Shown one piece after another: positions 25,088-34,185 of a stretch of DNA of 64,000 nucleotides. This stretch comes from Granulicella aggregans (lineage in GTDB: Bacteria; Acidobacteriota; Terriglobia; Terriglobales; Acidobacteriaceae). Each line of letters begins with the position of its first letter. Position 1 is the first letter of the stretch. The notes under the pieces were generated by a model. The model saw only the letters and a program-made list of their open reading frames with translations, was not told where the DNA came from and searched no databases. The position numbers were made by a program, and so were the translations under genes. Location of the stretch: assembly GCF_014203275.1 (NCBI RefSeq), contig NZ_JACHIP010000006.1, positions 62,001 to 126,000 of the forward strand. The letters are read 5' to 3'.

Positions 25088-26170
25088 GTGGGGAACCTTG
25101 AAGCAGCAGGGCATCGGCCAAAAGCCGGCGGGCAAAAGCCGCACTTCGTTGTGCTCGACGGCTTGCGCGGCGTGGCTGCGATCTGTGTGGTGATCTTTCA
25201 CTTCTCGGAGATGGTGATCTGGGATTACAGCAAGTTGTGGATCGGTCACGGCTACCTTGCGGTCGATTTCTTCTTCTGTCTCTCCGGCTTCGTGATTGGC
25301 TATGCCTACGACGACCGCATCGCAACCATGGGTCTCGGCAGCTTTTTCAAGGCGCGACTGATTCGGCTTCACCCGCTGGTTGTCTTCGGTTCTGTCCTTG
25401 GACTGATCGCCTTCTACGCCAACCCCTTCGGCGTCCCGCCAGGATATGGTCCCGGCAAGATGGCTCTTGTGTTCGCCGCTTCAGTTCTCATGGTTCCTTA
25501 TGGCGCCATCCACGACGGAGGCCGAAGCCTCTTCGGCCTCAACGCACCCTCCTGGTCGCTCTTCTGGGAGTATGTCGCGAACTTCATCTTCGCGATCGCG
25601 CTGTATCGCATCCGGCGCGGCGCGCTCATCGTGCTTACCCTGGTCATGGCCGCGGTGCTGTGCTGGGCCAGTCATCGCGCAGGCAATCTCTATGGCGGAT
25701 GGAGTTTGCGCAGCTTCTGGGACGGAGGAGTGCGGATCGCGTTCGCCTTCCCCGCAGGTCTGCTGGTGTACCGCATGGGATGGCGGTTGCGGAGCCGGCT
25801 GGGATTCGCTGGACTGAGCATTCTGCTGGTGTTGATCCTGGCGATGCCCTATGCGCAAGGGGCCTGGATACGCGAAGCGGTGGTGATCATCGTGGGCTTT
25901 CCCCTGCTTGTCGCACTGGGTGCGGGAACGACGGTCACGCCCAAGATGGAGCGGCTTTGCCGGATCTCCGGCGACTTGTCGTATCCGCTCTACATGACCC
26001 ACTATGCCGTGATCTGGATCTGGGGCGACTATGCAGGGAAGCATCACTTCGTGAATGGTAGCTTGTGGGCAGCAGTAGCGCTCGGGGTTTGCATCATGCT
26101 TGCATTTGCCTGGGCCGTCTTCAAACTCTACGACGAGCCGGTGCGTCGCTATCTGCGAGCGAAGTCTTAG
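25088..26170 (+). CDS. acyltransferase family 3 (OafA/YrhL-like) membrane protein
   Basis: A product of 360 residues. VVLDGLRGVAAICVVIFHF is the typical first helix with the conserved His, followed by YLAVDFFFCLSGFVIGYAYD and about ten membrane helices, ending near ISGDLSYPLYMTHY. Such proteins move acyl groups (often O-acetyl) from the cytosol to sugars or lipids outside the inner membrane. No glycan cluster surrounds it, so the acceptor is unknown. GTG 25088 is favoured by the promoter; the frame is open to 24968. Confidence 0.87.
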   Translation: MGNLEAAGHRPKAGGQKPHFVVLDGLRGVAAICVVIFHFSEMVIWDYSKLWIGHGYLAVDFFFCLSGFVIGYAYDDRIATMGLGSFFKARLIRLHPLVVFGSVLGLIAFYANPFGVPPGYGPGKMALVFAASVLMVPYGAIHDGGRSLFGLNAPSWSLFWEYVANFIFAIALYRIRRGALIVLTLVMAAVLCWASHRAGNLYGGWSLRSFWDGGVRIAFAFPAGLLVYRMGWRLRSRLGFAGLSILLVLILAMPYAQGAWIREAVVIIVGFPLLVALGAGTTVTPKMERLCRISGDLSYPLYMTHYAVIWIWGDYAGKHHFVNGSLWAAVALGVCIMLAFAWAVFKLYDEPVRRYLRAKS

Positions 26171-26238
26171 ACATCAGCAGTGTTGGCAGCAAGGTTCCCT
26201 CGGCCATCCTCAGTCAGAACGGGTAATCTATACGACTG

Positions 26239-27579
26239 ATGTCTGACGCAAACAAGAATCACGGGCCCTATGCTGGGGCAAGGATCGGGATCGACTTTGG
26301 GACGACGAACAGCTCTGTCGCGATTTATAAGAGCGACGGGTCGACGGAGCTTGTCTCATTCCCCACGTTGAAGGGGCTGACCGAGAGCTACCGATCAGTG
26401 CTGTACCTCGAACAGGTAAAGCAGGCCGGGCGAACGCAATTGAAGGGCTTCACCGGGCCGCAGGCCATCGAGCATTACCTCCATGCGGAGTCGCCAGGAC
26501 GGCTGATCCAGTCGCTGAAGAGCTATCTGCCCAGCAAGTCGCTGACGGGGACGGAGGTCTTTGGGCGGCGGTACACGCTGGAGGAGTTGATTGCGCGGAT
26601 TCTGACTGACCTGCGGCTAGCGACCGAGCGGCACGTGGGTGGGCCGGTGCGTCATGCGACCGTCGGACGGCCGGTGCGGTTTGTCGCGGCGGAGACGGCG
26701 GAGGACGATGCGTTTGCGACGACGCGGCTGGAGACAGCGTTCAAGGCGGCGGGATTCGAGTCTGTCGAGTTTGAGTACGAGCCGGTGGCGGCGGCTTATG
26801 CGTATGAGTCTTCGCTGACGGACGATGAGCTGATTCTGATCGGGGACTTTGGCGGCGGGACGAGCGACTTTTCTCTGCTGCATGTTGGGCCGGGAGTGCG
26901 TGCTCGCGGGCGGAGCAAGGACGACCTGCTGGGGAACGCGGGGCTGGGGCTGGCGGGCGACGCGTTCGACGCGAGGATTGTGAGGAAGCTGGTGTCGCCG
27001 GCGTTGGGATCGGACTCGTTTGAGAAGACTTTCTCTCATGCCGCGGATCGGCCTGCGCCGATTATTCCGGCGGTTCCGGCGTGGATCTACGCGAATTTGG
27101 AGCGTTGGCACTATCTCTCGTTTCTGAAAACGCGGAACGTGACCGAGATGCTGAAGGCGGCCCGGGCTCGGGCGCAGGAGCCGGAGAAGGTAGCGGCACT
27201 GATTACACTGATCGACGAAGATCTCGGCTATCAACTGCATCAGGCGGTGCAGCGGTTGAAGGTGGATCTTTCTTCGGCAGAGAATGCGGAGTTCCGCTTT
27301 CGCGATGGGAGCCTGGAGATCGTCGATCAGGTCTCACGAGCGGATTTTGAGGGCTGGATCAGGGACGACCTGGCGGCGATTGAATCGACGGTGGATGGGC
27401 TGATGAACGACACGGGCATCGCACGGGAGAAGGTGAATCGCGTGTTTCTGACAGGCGGGACAAGCTTTGTGCCGGCAGTGCGTGGGATCTTCGACAGGCG
27501 GTTCGGGAGGGATCGGGTGCGAACCGGGAACGAGTTTACTTCGGTGGCGATGGGGCTCGCGCTTAGCGCGGCACAGTGA
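26239..27579 (+). CDS. Hsp70-family ATPase lacking the substrate-binding domain (YegD-like)
   Basis: A product of 446 residues. IGIDFGTTNSSVAIY is the phosphate-1 motif, GDFGGGTSDFSLL phosphate-2, and VFLTGGTSFVPAVRGIF the adenosine motif of actin/Hsp70 ATPases; EYEPVAAAYAYE joins them. The chain stops soon after the nucleotide-binding domain, without the beta-sandwich and lid of DnaK, as in E. coli YegD. It may act as a nucleotide-dependent switch or a divergent chaperone. TAATCT ends nine bases before the ATG. No J-domain or GrpE gene is near. Confidence 0.85.
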   Translation: MSDANKNHGPYAGARIGIDFGTTNSSVAIYKSDGSTELVSFPTLKGLTESYRSVLYLEQVKQAGRTQLKGFTGPQAIEHYLHAESPGRLIQSLKSYLPSKSLTGTEVFGRRYTLEELIARILTDLRLATERHVGGPVRHATVGRPVRFVAAETAEDDAFATTRLETAFKAAGFESVEFEYEPVAAAYAYESSLTDDELILIGDFGGGTSDFSLLHVGPGVRARGRSKDDLLGNAGLGLAGDAFDARIVRKLVSPALGSDSFEKTFSHAADRPAPIIPAVPAWIYANLERWHYLSFLKTRNVTEMLKAARARAQEPEKVAALITLIDEDLGYQLHQAVQRLKVDLSSAENAEFRFRDGSLEIVDQVSRADFEGWIRDDLAAIESTVDGLMNDTGIAREKVNRVFLTGGTSFVPAVRGIFDRRFGRDRVRTGNEFTSVAMGLALSAAQ

Positions 27580-27673
27580 GCCAGGAGTTGTAGACCCACA
27601 GGGTTCCTCACAGCTTATGCACTGGGTTTCGCCTTTTCGCCGTCTGGGCCGATGCGACAATAAAGATGCCTGC

Positions 27674-28195
27674 ATGAAGCGTCCCTTTGCACAGATTCTC
27701 TTCGCGTCTTCGCTCCTCCTGTCCGGTTGTGGATACCACACGGCGGGGTCGGCGACGCACCTTCCGGCGGGGACGCGGACCATCGATGTGCCGATCTTCG
27801 CAACGCGAGTGCAGAACTTTTCGACCGAGGTTGACTTCACCAAGGCCGTGATCCGGGAGCTCGATACGCGGACGAAGTACAAGGTGCTGACCGGGACGGA
27901 CGCCGATGCCGACGCGCATTTGAGCGGGACGATTCTTACGCAGTCGATTGCGCCGCTGACGTATGACTCTTCGAGCGGACAGACGGCGAGCTACCTGGTG
28001 ACGATCACGGCGAAGGTCGTTTTGACGGCGCGGGATGGGCGAATTCTGTATCAGAACGATGCGCTTCCCTTCCGCGAACAGTACCAGTCGACGCAGGATT
28101 TGAATGGGTTTATCCAGGAGGATGGGCCGGCGGTACGGCGGCTCTCCCAGGACTTTGCACGAACAATCGTGAGCAATATGCTGGAGTCGTTCTAA
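27674..28195 (+). CDS. lptE: LPS-assembly lipoprotein LptE
   Basis: A product of 173 residues starting MKRPFAQILFASSLLLSGCG, a lipoprotein signal with lipobox LSGC. The mature part GYHTAG, then TIDVPIFATRVQNFSTEVDFTKAV-type beta strands and a helix matches LptE, which plugs LptD in the outer membrane and helps place LPS. holA follows with overlapping stop/start (TAATG), the same order as in E. coli, which strengthens the call. GACAAT ends 12 bases before the ATG. Confidence 0.85.
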   Translation: MKRPFAQILFASSLLLSGCGYHTAGSATHLPAGTRTIDVPIFATRVQNFSTEVDFTKAVIRELDTRTKYKVLTGTDADADAHLSGTILTQSIAPLTYDSSSGQTASYLVTITAKVVLTARDGRILYQNDALPFREQYQSTQDLNGFIQEDGPAVRRLSQDFARTIVSNMLESF

Positions 28196-29361
28196 TGGCG
28201 GGGATGAAGAGCTTCGCGTCGGTCGAGCGCTTCCTGGCGGAGATTGCGACGCCGTCTCTGCGTCCCGGGTATGTGCTGGCGGGCGACGAGATCTTTCTCT
28301 ACGACCGTTGCCGCAAGGGTGTCCTGGAAGCTCTGGTGCCGGGCGATATGCGGGACTTCTGCCTGCACGATCTCGATCTGGCGGAGATCTCGATCTTCGA
28401 GATACTGGATCGGGCGCAGACGCCTTCGTTGATGGCCCCGTTCCAGGTGATCTTCGTTCGCGGGTTAAAGAATCTGTATACGCGGGGAGCGAAGAAGGAC
28501 GAGTTTGCTTCAATTGACGCGTACTTCCGGTCACCCAACCCGCAGGCAGTGGTGATCTTTGTCGCCGACCATCTCAGGATTCCGACCGACCTACGCAAGA
28601 TGGACATGCAGGATAAGGACCGCTTTGAACGCATCCGCGAGACGCTGGGCGACTGGTGCGGTATGGTCGAACTCGCCCGCGTCGAAGAGTCGGATGCGAT
28701 TCGTTGGGTGACGGAGTCGGCGATTGCGCGCGGGGTGAAGTTCGATGCGGACGCAGCGCGACAACTGGTGGACGCGCTGGGCGCGGACATGATGCTGATC
28801 GCGAGCGAGTTTGAGAAGCTGCTGCTTTATGTGTCGGCTCCGGCTGGACAGGAAGATCAGATCGCGCGGAACCATGTGACGCTGGGCGATGTGGAGACGA
28901 TGGTTCTGGCCGCGAAGCAGCGGTCGCTGTATGAGTTGACCGACGCGATCTCGCAGCACGACCGGACACGTGCGCTTGCACTGCTGCATGGGCTGCTGAA
29001 TGCTTCCGATGGTGGAGAGGATGCGGCGATTGGGCATCTGTACATGCTGGCGCGGACCTTCCGGCAGATGCTGATTATCTCGGAGAAGAACGTAAGGGAC
29101 TCGCGGGCGATCTGGCAGGTGCTGTGGCAGGGCTTCCGGATGCCACCGTTCGCCGCGGAGGACCTGATCAGGCAGGCGCGGCGGTACAAGTCGCGGCGGG
29201 AGCTGACGCGGGCGATTCGGCTGGTGGCGAAGGCGGATCTGGAGCTGAGGAGTTCGCCGGCGAACAAGCTGCTGGTGCTGGAACGGCTGGTGCTGGATCT
29301 GGCTACGGAGCCGGTCGCGATGCACGAGTCGATCAGTCAGCAGTTTGCTATGGAGCTGTAG
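28195..29361 (+). CDS. holA: DNA polymerase III delta subunit
   Basis: A product of 388 residues. YVLAGDEIFLYDRCRKGVLE is the usual opening of HolA, followed by VIFVRGLKNLY and VIFVADHLRIP of the first AAA+ domain, which lacks a working Walker A as in the family, and the later helical collar (SLYELTDAISQHDRTRALAL, LLARTF-like). Delta opens the beta clamp in the clamp loader. Its ATG overlaps the lptE stop. Confidence 0.88.
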   Translation: MAGMKSFASVERFLAEIATPSLRPGYVLAGDEIFLYDRCRKGVLEALVPGDMRDFCLHDLDLAEISIFEILDRAQTPSLMAPFQVIFVRGLKNLYTRGAKKDEFASIDAYFRSPNPQAVVIFVADHLRIPTDLRKMDMQDKDRFERIRETLGDWCGMVELARVEESDAIRWVTESAIARGVKFDADAARQLVDALGADMMLIASEFEKLLLYVSAPAGQEDQIARNHVTLGDVETMVLAAKQRSLYELTDAISQHDRTRALALLHGLLNASDGGEDAAIGHLYMLARTFRQMLIISEKNVRDSRAIWQVLWQGFRMPPFAAEDLIRQARRYKSRRELTRAIRLVAKADLELRSSPANKLLVLERLVLDLATEPVAMHESISQQFAMEL

Positions 29362-29471
29362 GCGTCAACTGAGCCTGCCGGGCTGGATGATACAGTTAAG
29401 AAGCATACGTAGCGCGTGATCCGATCTGGCAGGCGCTCGATTTAGAAGTTGAAAAGGTAACGATTTATTCC

Positions 29472-29762
29472 ATGGTCTACTTTCTCGTTTTCATTCACAT
29501 CGTCGTTTGCCTCTTTCTAATTGGCGTGGTTCTTCTGCAGCAGGGCAAGTCCGCTGATCTGGCTGGCGCGTTCGGCGGCCAGGGCTCGCAGACGGCCTTC
29601 GGTCCTCGTGGCGCGGCTAACCTGCTGACCAAGCTGACGACCTACGCGGCGATCCTTTTCATGCTGCTCTCGATCGCGCTGACGATCCTGCTGTCGCGCG
29701 CGAGCGGTGACCACTCCGTGCTCTCGGGCACGTCGACCACGCAGAGCGCTCCCAAGAAGTAG
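29472..29762 (+). CDS. secG: preprotein translocase subunit SecG
   Basis: A product of 96 residues with two membrane helices: [20 protein letters not shown] and [20 protein letters not shown]. The loop [20 protein letters not shown] is the SecG signature. It assists SecYEA in protein export. A poly-Ser/Thr tail ends in KK. AAAGG is about 15 bases upstream, a loose ribosome site. The 110 bases before it hold no other gene. Confidence 0.93.
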   Translation: MVYFLVFIHIVVCLFLIGVVLLQQGKSADLAGAFGGQGSQTAFGPRGAANLLTKLTTYAAILFMLLSIALTILLSRASGDHSVLSGTSTTQSAPKK

Positions 29763-29820
29763 TTCGGCCCGGCGCAACTGGATGACCTAGCTGGCGTAGT
29801 GGCTAAGTTGGGATTGATTC

Positions 29821-30453
29821 ATGATTCACGAGATACTCGCTGTCGGCCAGCTGCAATGCAACTGCTCCGTGCTTGGGGATGAGGTGTCACGGGAGGCGAT
29901 CGTCGTCGATCCCGGCGCCGATATTCCTGTCATTCTCAAGGTGCTGGAGCGGCATCAGTTGACGGTCAAACAGATCGTCGTGACGCACGCTCACATCGAC
30001 CACATTGCCGGCGCGCTGGAGTTGAAGCGACTGACCGGCGCCCCGATTCTCTACAATCAGCTCGATCTTCCGCTTGTCGCAATGATGAGCGTGCAGGCCG
30101 GATGGCTTGGGGTAGCAACGCCCGAAGTTGCAGAGCCGGATGACAGCCCCACGGATGGCGACGTGGTCTCGGTGGATGGGCTGGCGGCCAAGGTGATTCT
30201 GACTCCGGGACACACCGAGGGAAGCCTTTGCCTGTATCTGCCCGAGGAGAAACTGCTGATCGCCGGGGACACGCTGTTCGCTGGCTCAGTGGGACGGACT
30301 GACCTGCCGGGTGGAAATACGCGGCAGTTGCTGGACTCGATCCGCGACCGTTTGCTGCCGCTGCCGGATGCGACCAGGGTTATTCCGGGTCATGGTCAGT
30401 CAACGACCATCGGGTGGGAGCGAAAGTCTAATCCCTTCCTGCAAGACCTTTAG
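29821..30453 (+). CDS. metallo-beta-lactamase-fold hydrolase (glyoxalase II-like)
   Basis: A product of 210 residues. VTHAHIDHIAGALEL is the HxHxDH di-metal motif; ILTPGHTEGSLCLYL, LIAGDTLFAGSVGRTDLPGG and VIPGHGQSTT supply the remaining ligands. The short length and GSVGRTDLPGG place it with YcbL-type glyoxalase II-like thioester hydrolases. Cytosolic; exact thioester unknown. Confidence 0.88.
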   Translation: MIHEILAVGQLQCNCSVLGDEVSREAIVVDPGADIPVILKVLERHQLTVKQIVVTHAHIDHIAGALELKRLTGAPILYNQLDLPLVAMMSVQAGWLGVATPEVAEPDDSPTDGDVVSVDGLAAKVILTPGHTEGSLCLYLPEEKLLIAGDTLFAGSVGRTDLPGGNTRQLLDSIRDRLLPLPDATRVIPGHGQSTTIGWERKSNPFLQDL

Positions 30454-30492
30454 TTTGAGCCGCTTCCTGTCTCCCCTCAAGTAAGACTTTAG

Positions 30493-31698
30493 CTATTCGA
30501 CCAAATGTTTACTGGCATGGTTCCACTGCACCGCCGATGGTGCAAAGGCCTCTCTCAGGCGGCTGACGCCTGTGGCGAAGTCGCGTTCCATCGTGAGCAG
30601 GCTGACGACGACCAGCCGGGGATCGACCATGCCGTAGAAACCTCCGGGGTGAGCGAGGACTCCATGATCTTCGAGGAGACCGAGCGCGGGATCAGCCTTC
30701 CCGAGCTTGAGGACGGCCGCCCAGCCGGCTTCGAGATGCAGGGTTTCGAGGCCGCAGGCTGACAGGGCGACGAGGTTGGTGGCGACTCGTTCGCGGATCT
30801 GGCTCTGAATATCGTGGCGCGCGGCCAGCCAGACGGGTAGGGCGTGCTGGGCGGGGGTGTTCATGGAGAGGAAGGTGTCGGAGATGACTTCGAGTCGCGC
30901 GAGAGCTTCGGCCTTGAGGTGATCGGGGCCGAAGGTGGCCAGCCAGGCGACCTTCATCTGGGGGAGAGCGGCGATCTTGCTGATGCCGCTAAGGACGAAG
31001 GTGAGAGCCGGGTGCGGGCCGTTGGCGAAGGTCTTTGCTGGTTCGGCTGGCGGGATTGCGTAGTCAGATATTGGGTAATCGAGAAAGACTTCGTCGACGA
31101 TAAGGGCCAGGTTGCGGCACGCGCAGAGGGCTTCCAGTCGTTCGCGCTCGGCGTGATGGGTCCAGTGGCCGGTGGGGTTGTTGGGATGGACGAGGAGGAT
31201 GGCTCTGGTGCGCGGAGAGATGCGACGCTCGAGTTCGGCGAAGTCGATCCACCAGCCGTAGTCGTAGAAGAGGGGGTACGGGATGAGGCGGACGTCGTCG
31301 AGGGTGGCGAGGAAGTCGAAGAGCGGGTAGCTGGGCTGGGCTACGAGGACCTCATCGCCGGGATCGCAGAGGAGGCGGAAGAGGAAGGAGTAGGCCTCGC
31401 TGGTGCTGGTGGTGAGGAGAATGGCGTCGGGGTCGACGGGCGCGCCGTGGTCGGCGTAGTAGCTGGAGACGGACTCGCGGGCGGAACGGAGGCCTCGAGG
31501 GTCGGGATCGTAATTGAGGGCGAACGGGTTGGCGAGAGGTGCGAGGATGGCTTCGGAGTCATACGCAAAACCACAGGCGGTGGGATTCGAGAGCGTGAGG
31601 TCGAGGAGTTCCCCGCCCTGCCGTTTTACAGACGCGATGGCGGTGGAGAGATCGCTGGAGGCAAGGTCCCAGGCGGTTCGGCGGGAGAAGTTCTGCAC
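30493..31698 (-). CDS. class I/II pyridoxal-phosphate aminotransferase
   Basis: A product of 401 residues from GTG 31698. LTLSNPTACGF opens the fold-type I domain; VAQPSYPLFDFLA, VHPNNPTGHW, LALIVDEVFLDYPI (Asp on the pyridine N) and VLSGISKIAALPQMKVAWLA (Schiff-base Lys) are in order. It moves amino groups between amino acids and 2-oxoacids; the amino-acid class cannot be read. It lacks a Shine-Dalgarno site and has TAGCAT six bases before the GTG, so it is probably leaderless. Confidence 0.88.
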   Translation of the reverse strand: MQNFSRRTAWDLASSDLSTAIASVKRQGGELLDLTLSNPTACGFAYDSEAILAPLANPFALNYDPDPRGLRSARESVSSYYADHGAPVDPDAILLTTSTSEAYSFLFRLLCDPGDEVLVAQPSYPLFDFLATLDDVRLIPYPLFYDYGWWIDFAELERRISPRTRAILLVHPNNPTGHWTHHAERERLEALCACRNLALIVDEVFLDYPISDYAIPPAEPAKTFANGPHPALTFVLSGISKIAALPQMKVAWLATFGPDHLKAEALARLEVISDTFLSMNTPAQHALPVWLAARHDIQSQIRERVATNLVALSACGLETLHLEAGWAAVLKLGKADPALGLLEDHGVLAHPGGFYGMVDPRLVVVSLLTMERDFATGVSRLREAFAPSAVQWNHASKHLVE

Positions 31699-31704
31699 GT
31701 TCTC

Positions 31705-31710
31705 ATGCTA
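31705..31710 (-). promoter_or_regulatory. -10 box TAGCAT of the aminotransferase gene
   Basis: Read on the minus strand, TAGCAT is followed by GAGAAC and then GTG 31698, a six-base gap. Confidence 0.5.
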
Positions 31711-31776
31711 AACGGGGATTCTTGGGAAGTAGATTGAACGAAGGTTTCCGGGCGGAAGATTCAGGCGGGTGGCTTG

Positions 31777-31782
31777 TAGAAT
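31777..31782 (+). promoter_or_regulatory. -10 box TAGAAT of the HAD gene
   Basis: TAGAAT lies nine bases before ATG 31792; the region 31699-31791 between the two divergent genes contains both promoters. Confidence 0.5.
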
Positions 31783-31791
31783 CGGGGTCAT

Positions 31792-32421
31792 ATGACTCAG
31801 ATAGAAGCGGTACTTTTCGATTATGGGATGGTGATCTCTGCGCCTCCGACTGCAAGCGCGTGGGAGCGGATGAAGGCAATCACCGGGCTTGACGAGGCGG
31901 GACTTCATGCCGGGTACTGGAAGTATCGCCACGAGTACGACCGCGGCACCCATACCGGGGAAGAATTTTGGCGGCTGGCGGTCGGGCACTCTGGTGGGAA
32001 GGCTGACGAGGAGCAAGTGGCGAAACTGCTTGCTGCCGATGTCGATTTGTGGGGCGATCTGAATCAGCCGATGGTGGATTGGATCTGGCGTCTCCAGAAG
32101 GCGGGGATCAAGACGGGGATTCTGTCGAACATGGGTGATGCGATGGAGGCGGGTCTGTCGGCGAAGTATGGGTGGTTGGATCAATTTCACCACAAAGTCT
32201 GGTCATACAAACTGAAGCTCGCTAAGCCGGAGGCGGAGATCTATCGTCATGCGGTTGAGGGGCTTGGGGTCGAGGCCGGTCACGTTCTTTTTGTGGATGA
32301 CAAGGCGGAGAATATTGCGGCAGCGGAGGCGGCGGGGCTGCAGGGGATCGTTTACGGCGATCATGCCGTGTTTGAGCAGGAGATGAAGGAGCGTGGCTGG
32401 GCGGAGTTGCTGGAAGTTTGA
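31792..32421 (+). CDS. HAD-superfamily hydrolase
   Basis: A product of 209 residues. IEAVLFDYGMVISAPP holds the nucleophile Asp (motif I, DxG variant), GIKTGILSNMGDAME motif II (Ser/Asn), KLAKPEAEIYRHAVE motif III (Lys) and VLFVDDKAENIAAAEAAG motif IV (Asp pair). The cap helices lie between motifs I and II, as in HAD-IA/YihX-like phosphatases. A small phosphorylated metabolite is the likely substrate. Confidence 0.87.
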   Translation: MTQIEAVLFDYGMVISAPPTASAWERMKAITGLDEAGLHAGYWKYRHEYDRGTHTGEEFWRLAVGHSGGKADEEQVAKLLAADVDLWGDLNQPMVDWIWRLQKAGIKTGILSNMGDAMEAGLSAKYGWLDQFHHKVWSYKLKLAKPEAEIYRHAVEGLGVEAGHVLFVDDKAENIAAAEAAGLQGIVYGDHAVFEQEMKERGWAELLEV

Positions 32422-32481
32422 AGCTTGTACGTCCCACCGTCGCCTGAAGCTGCGATGGATGGGGTACCCGGGCCTTATTTG

Positions 32482-33639
32482 CTAAGCGGTGACGGTAGTT
32501 GGGCAGACCGGGATTTGTTCGACGATCTCTATCCCAAAGCCCTGAAGTGCCGGGACGTGGGTAGGGGTATTGGTCAGGAGTTGGATGCGGTGGATGCCCA
32601 GGTCTGAGAGGATCTGGCCGCCCAGACCTACCTGGCGGAGCGTCCGGTGGCTCTTGTCGTCGCCGCGTTCGCGGGTGGGTGTGGAGCGGTGGAGGCAGAT
32701 GCGTGGCGCGGGCGTGGTGCGGTCGATAGTGAAGCCCTTGGTGCCGTTGTGCAGGTAGACGAGAGCGCCGCGGCCAGCTTCGACGATCATGCGGAGTGAG
32801 GCGTCGATGACGGAGCGGCAGTCGCAGGTCGTTGCGCCGAAGACGTCGCCCGAGAGGCAGTGGCTATGGACACGTACGGGGATGATGGCGTCCTTGACTG
32901 CTTCGCCGGTCACGTCTCCGTAGACAAGCGCGACATGGGACTCGCCGCCGTCGACTTCGTTCTCATAGGCGATCATGCGGAAGTCTCCGTGGGCAGTGGG
33001 CATAACTCCCTCGGCAACGCGGTGGATGTAGCGTTCGTGCTGCAGGCGGTAGCGGATAAGCTCTGCAACCGTGAGCATCTTGAGGTTGTGGAGTTCGCAG
33101 AACTTGATGAGGTCGGGGACGCGGGCCATGGTGCCGTCGTCGTTCATGATCTCGCAGATGACACCGGCGGTGACGAGGCCGGCCATGCGGGCGAGGTCGA
33201 CGGAGGCCTCGGTCTGGCCGGCGCGGACGAGGACGCCGCCTTTGCGGGCGCGCAGCGGGAAGACGTGTCCGGGGCGGGCGAGGTCAGCGGCGGTGGAGCC
33301 GGGGCTGATGGCCACCGCGATCGTATGCGCCCGGTCGGCAGCCGAGATACCTGTAGACACGCCCTCGCGAGCCTCGATGCTCTCGGTGAAAGCGGTGCCG
33401 AAGCGGGAGGTGTTCTCGGAGGTCATAGGGCCGAGGCGGAGGTAGTCGGCGCGTTCTTCCGTTAAGGTGAGGCAAATGAGCCCACGGCCAAACTTGGCCA
33501 TGAAGTTGACGGCGTCGGGGGTGCAGAACTCGGCGGCGATGGTGAGGTCGCCCTCGTTTTCGCGATCTTCGTCGTCGACGACGACGACCATGCGACCGGC
33601 CTTGATATCTTCGACTGCCTCTTCCACTGTGGCGAACAT
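32482..33639 (-). CDS. ribBA: RibBA-like protein: 3,4-dihydroxy-2-butanone-4-phosphate synthase with degenerate GTP cyclohydrolase II domain
   Basis: A product of 385 residues. Residues 1-205 are a complete DHBP synthase: [25 protein letters not shown], and [17 protein letters not shown]. It makes the four-carbon unit of riboflavin from ribulose-5-phosphate. The second half has the GTP cyclohydrolase II fold with zinc Cys ([14 protein letters not shown]) but, after [10 protein letters not shown] (about residues 294-303), lacks the QEGRGIGL motif and the following substrate loop; the end ([20 protein letters not shown]) is recognisable. GTP cyclohydrolase activity is therefore doubtful. ATG 33639 has GGGAGAG upstream. 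No FMN riboswitch was recognised in 33640-33756. Confidence 0.82.
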   Translation of the reverse strand: MFATVEEAVEDIKAGRMVVVVDDEDRENEGDLTIAAEFCTPDAVNFMAKFGRGLICLTLTEERADYLRLGPMTSENTSRFGTAFTESIEAREGVSTGISAADRAHTIAVAISPGSTAADLARPGHVFPLRARKGGVLVRAGQTEASVDLARMAGLVTAGVICEIMNDDGTMARVPDLIKFCELHNLKMLTVAELIRYRLQHERYIHRVAEGVMPTAHGDFRMIAYENEVDGGESHVALVYGDVTGEAVKDAIIPVRVHSHCLSGDVFGATTCDCRSVIDASLRMIVEAGRGALVYLHNGTKGFTIDRTTPAPRICLHRSTPTRERGDDKSHRTLRQVGLGGQILSDLGIHRIQLLTNTPTHVPALQGFGIEIVEQIPVCPTTVTA

Positions 33640-33705
33640 TGGCTCTCCCATTCCCAATCTTATGCTTCGACAGCAGTTTGATTCGAGGGAGCGTTTACCG
33701 GACGC

Positions 33706-33731
33706 AAAAACGCCGCCTCAAAGGGCGGCGT
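33706..33731 (-). terminator. intrinsic terminator after the 75-residue gene
   Basis: ACGCCGCC and GGGCGGCGT arms around TCAAA, with a minus-strand TTTTTGC tail, 26 bases past the small gene's stop and upstream of ribBA. Confidence 0.8.
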
Positions 33732-33756
33732 CTCACTCAAACTGAGTACTTCGAAA

Positions 33757-33984
33757 TTATAGGGTCGACTCGATCTCGAATCCCCATGCCTCGAGGAGCG
33801 CCTCGGGGATGTACTTGGAGTTCTTGTTTCTCCGGGCCCATTCACGAAGACGCGTCGACCGGATGTACTGGTCGGGGGTGAGTTTGAACTCTTTGACTAC
33901 CTGTTCAAACGAAGTGACGGTGGGAACAACGGGCCCAATCGGCTCCGGTTTGCCCCAGTTCGGATTTCCACGACGCTTTGCCAT
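33757..33984 (-). CDS. conserved small basic protein, unknown function
   Basis: A product of 75 residues starting MAKRRGNPNWGKPEPIG, with GAGAAAAG before ATG 33984 (the frame is open to 34080). The middle, TSFEQVVKEFKLTPDQYIRS, and STRLREWARRNKNSKYIPEA look like a helix-turn-helix-sized DNA- or RNA-binding unit. The ending EALLEAWGFEIESTL is acidic. It has its own terminator. I do not recognise a named family; function unknown. Confidence 0.65.
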   Translation of the reverse strand: MAKRRGNPNWGKPEPIGPVVPTVTSFEQVVKEFKLTPDQYIRSTRLREWARRNKNSKYIPEALLEAWGFEIESTL

Positions 33985-34185
33985 CTTTTCTCTTTTCCTC
34001 ACAAGCGGGAGGAGCACAAAAGCTGCTTCAGGACGTAATCCCGCTATCATCATTCTAGGGCACTTAGGCGGAAATTGCAACTGTGAAAGTCACGATTGGC
34101 ACGCTTTCGCGGGACGGAAAGCGAGTCAGTCAAGGGGCATGCTCTAATGGGTGCAAAATGTGCGTTCACAACACAGGAGATCCCG

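Noticed and set aside
24945-25325. Upstream extension of the methyltransferase frame
   Set aside because: Arg/Ser-rich sequence antisense to the acyltransferase; ATG 24944 has a good ribosome site and starts like the family.
33640-33756. FMN riboswitch upstream of ribBA
   Set aside because: None of the conserved FMN aptamer stretches could be recognised; the region is taken up by the terminator of the small gene.
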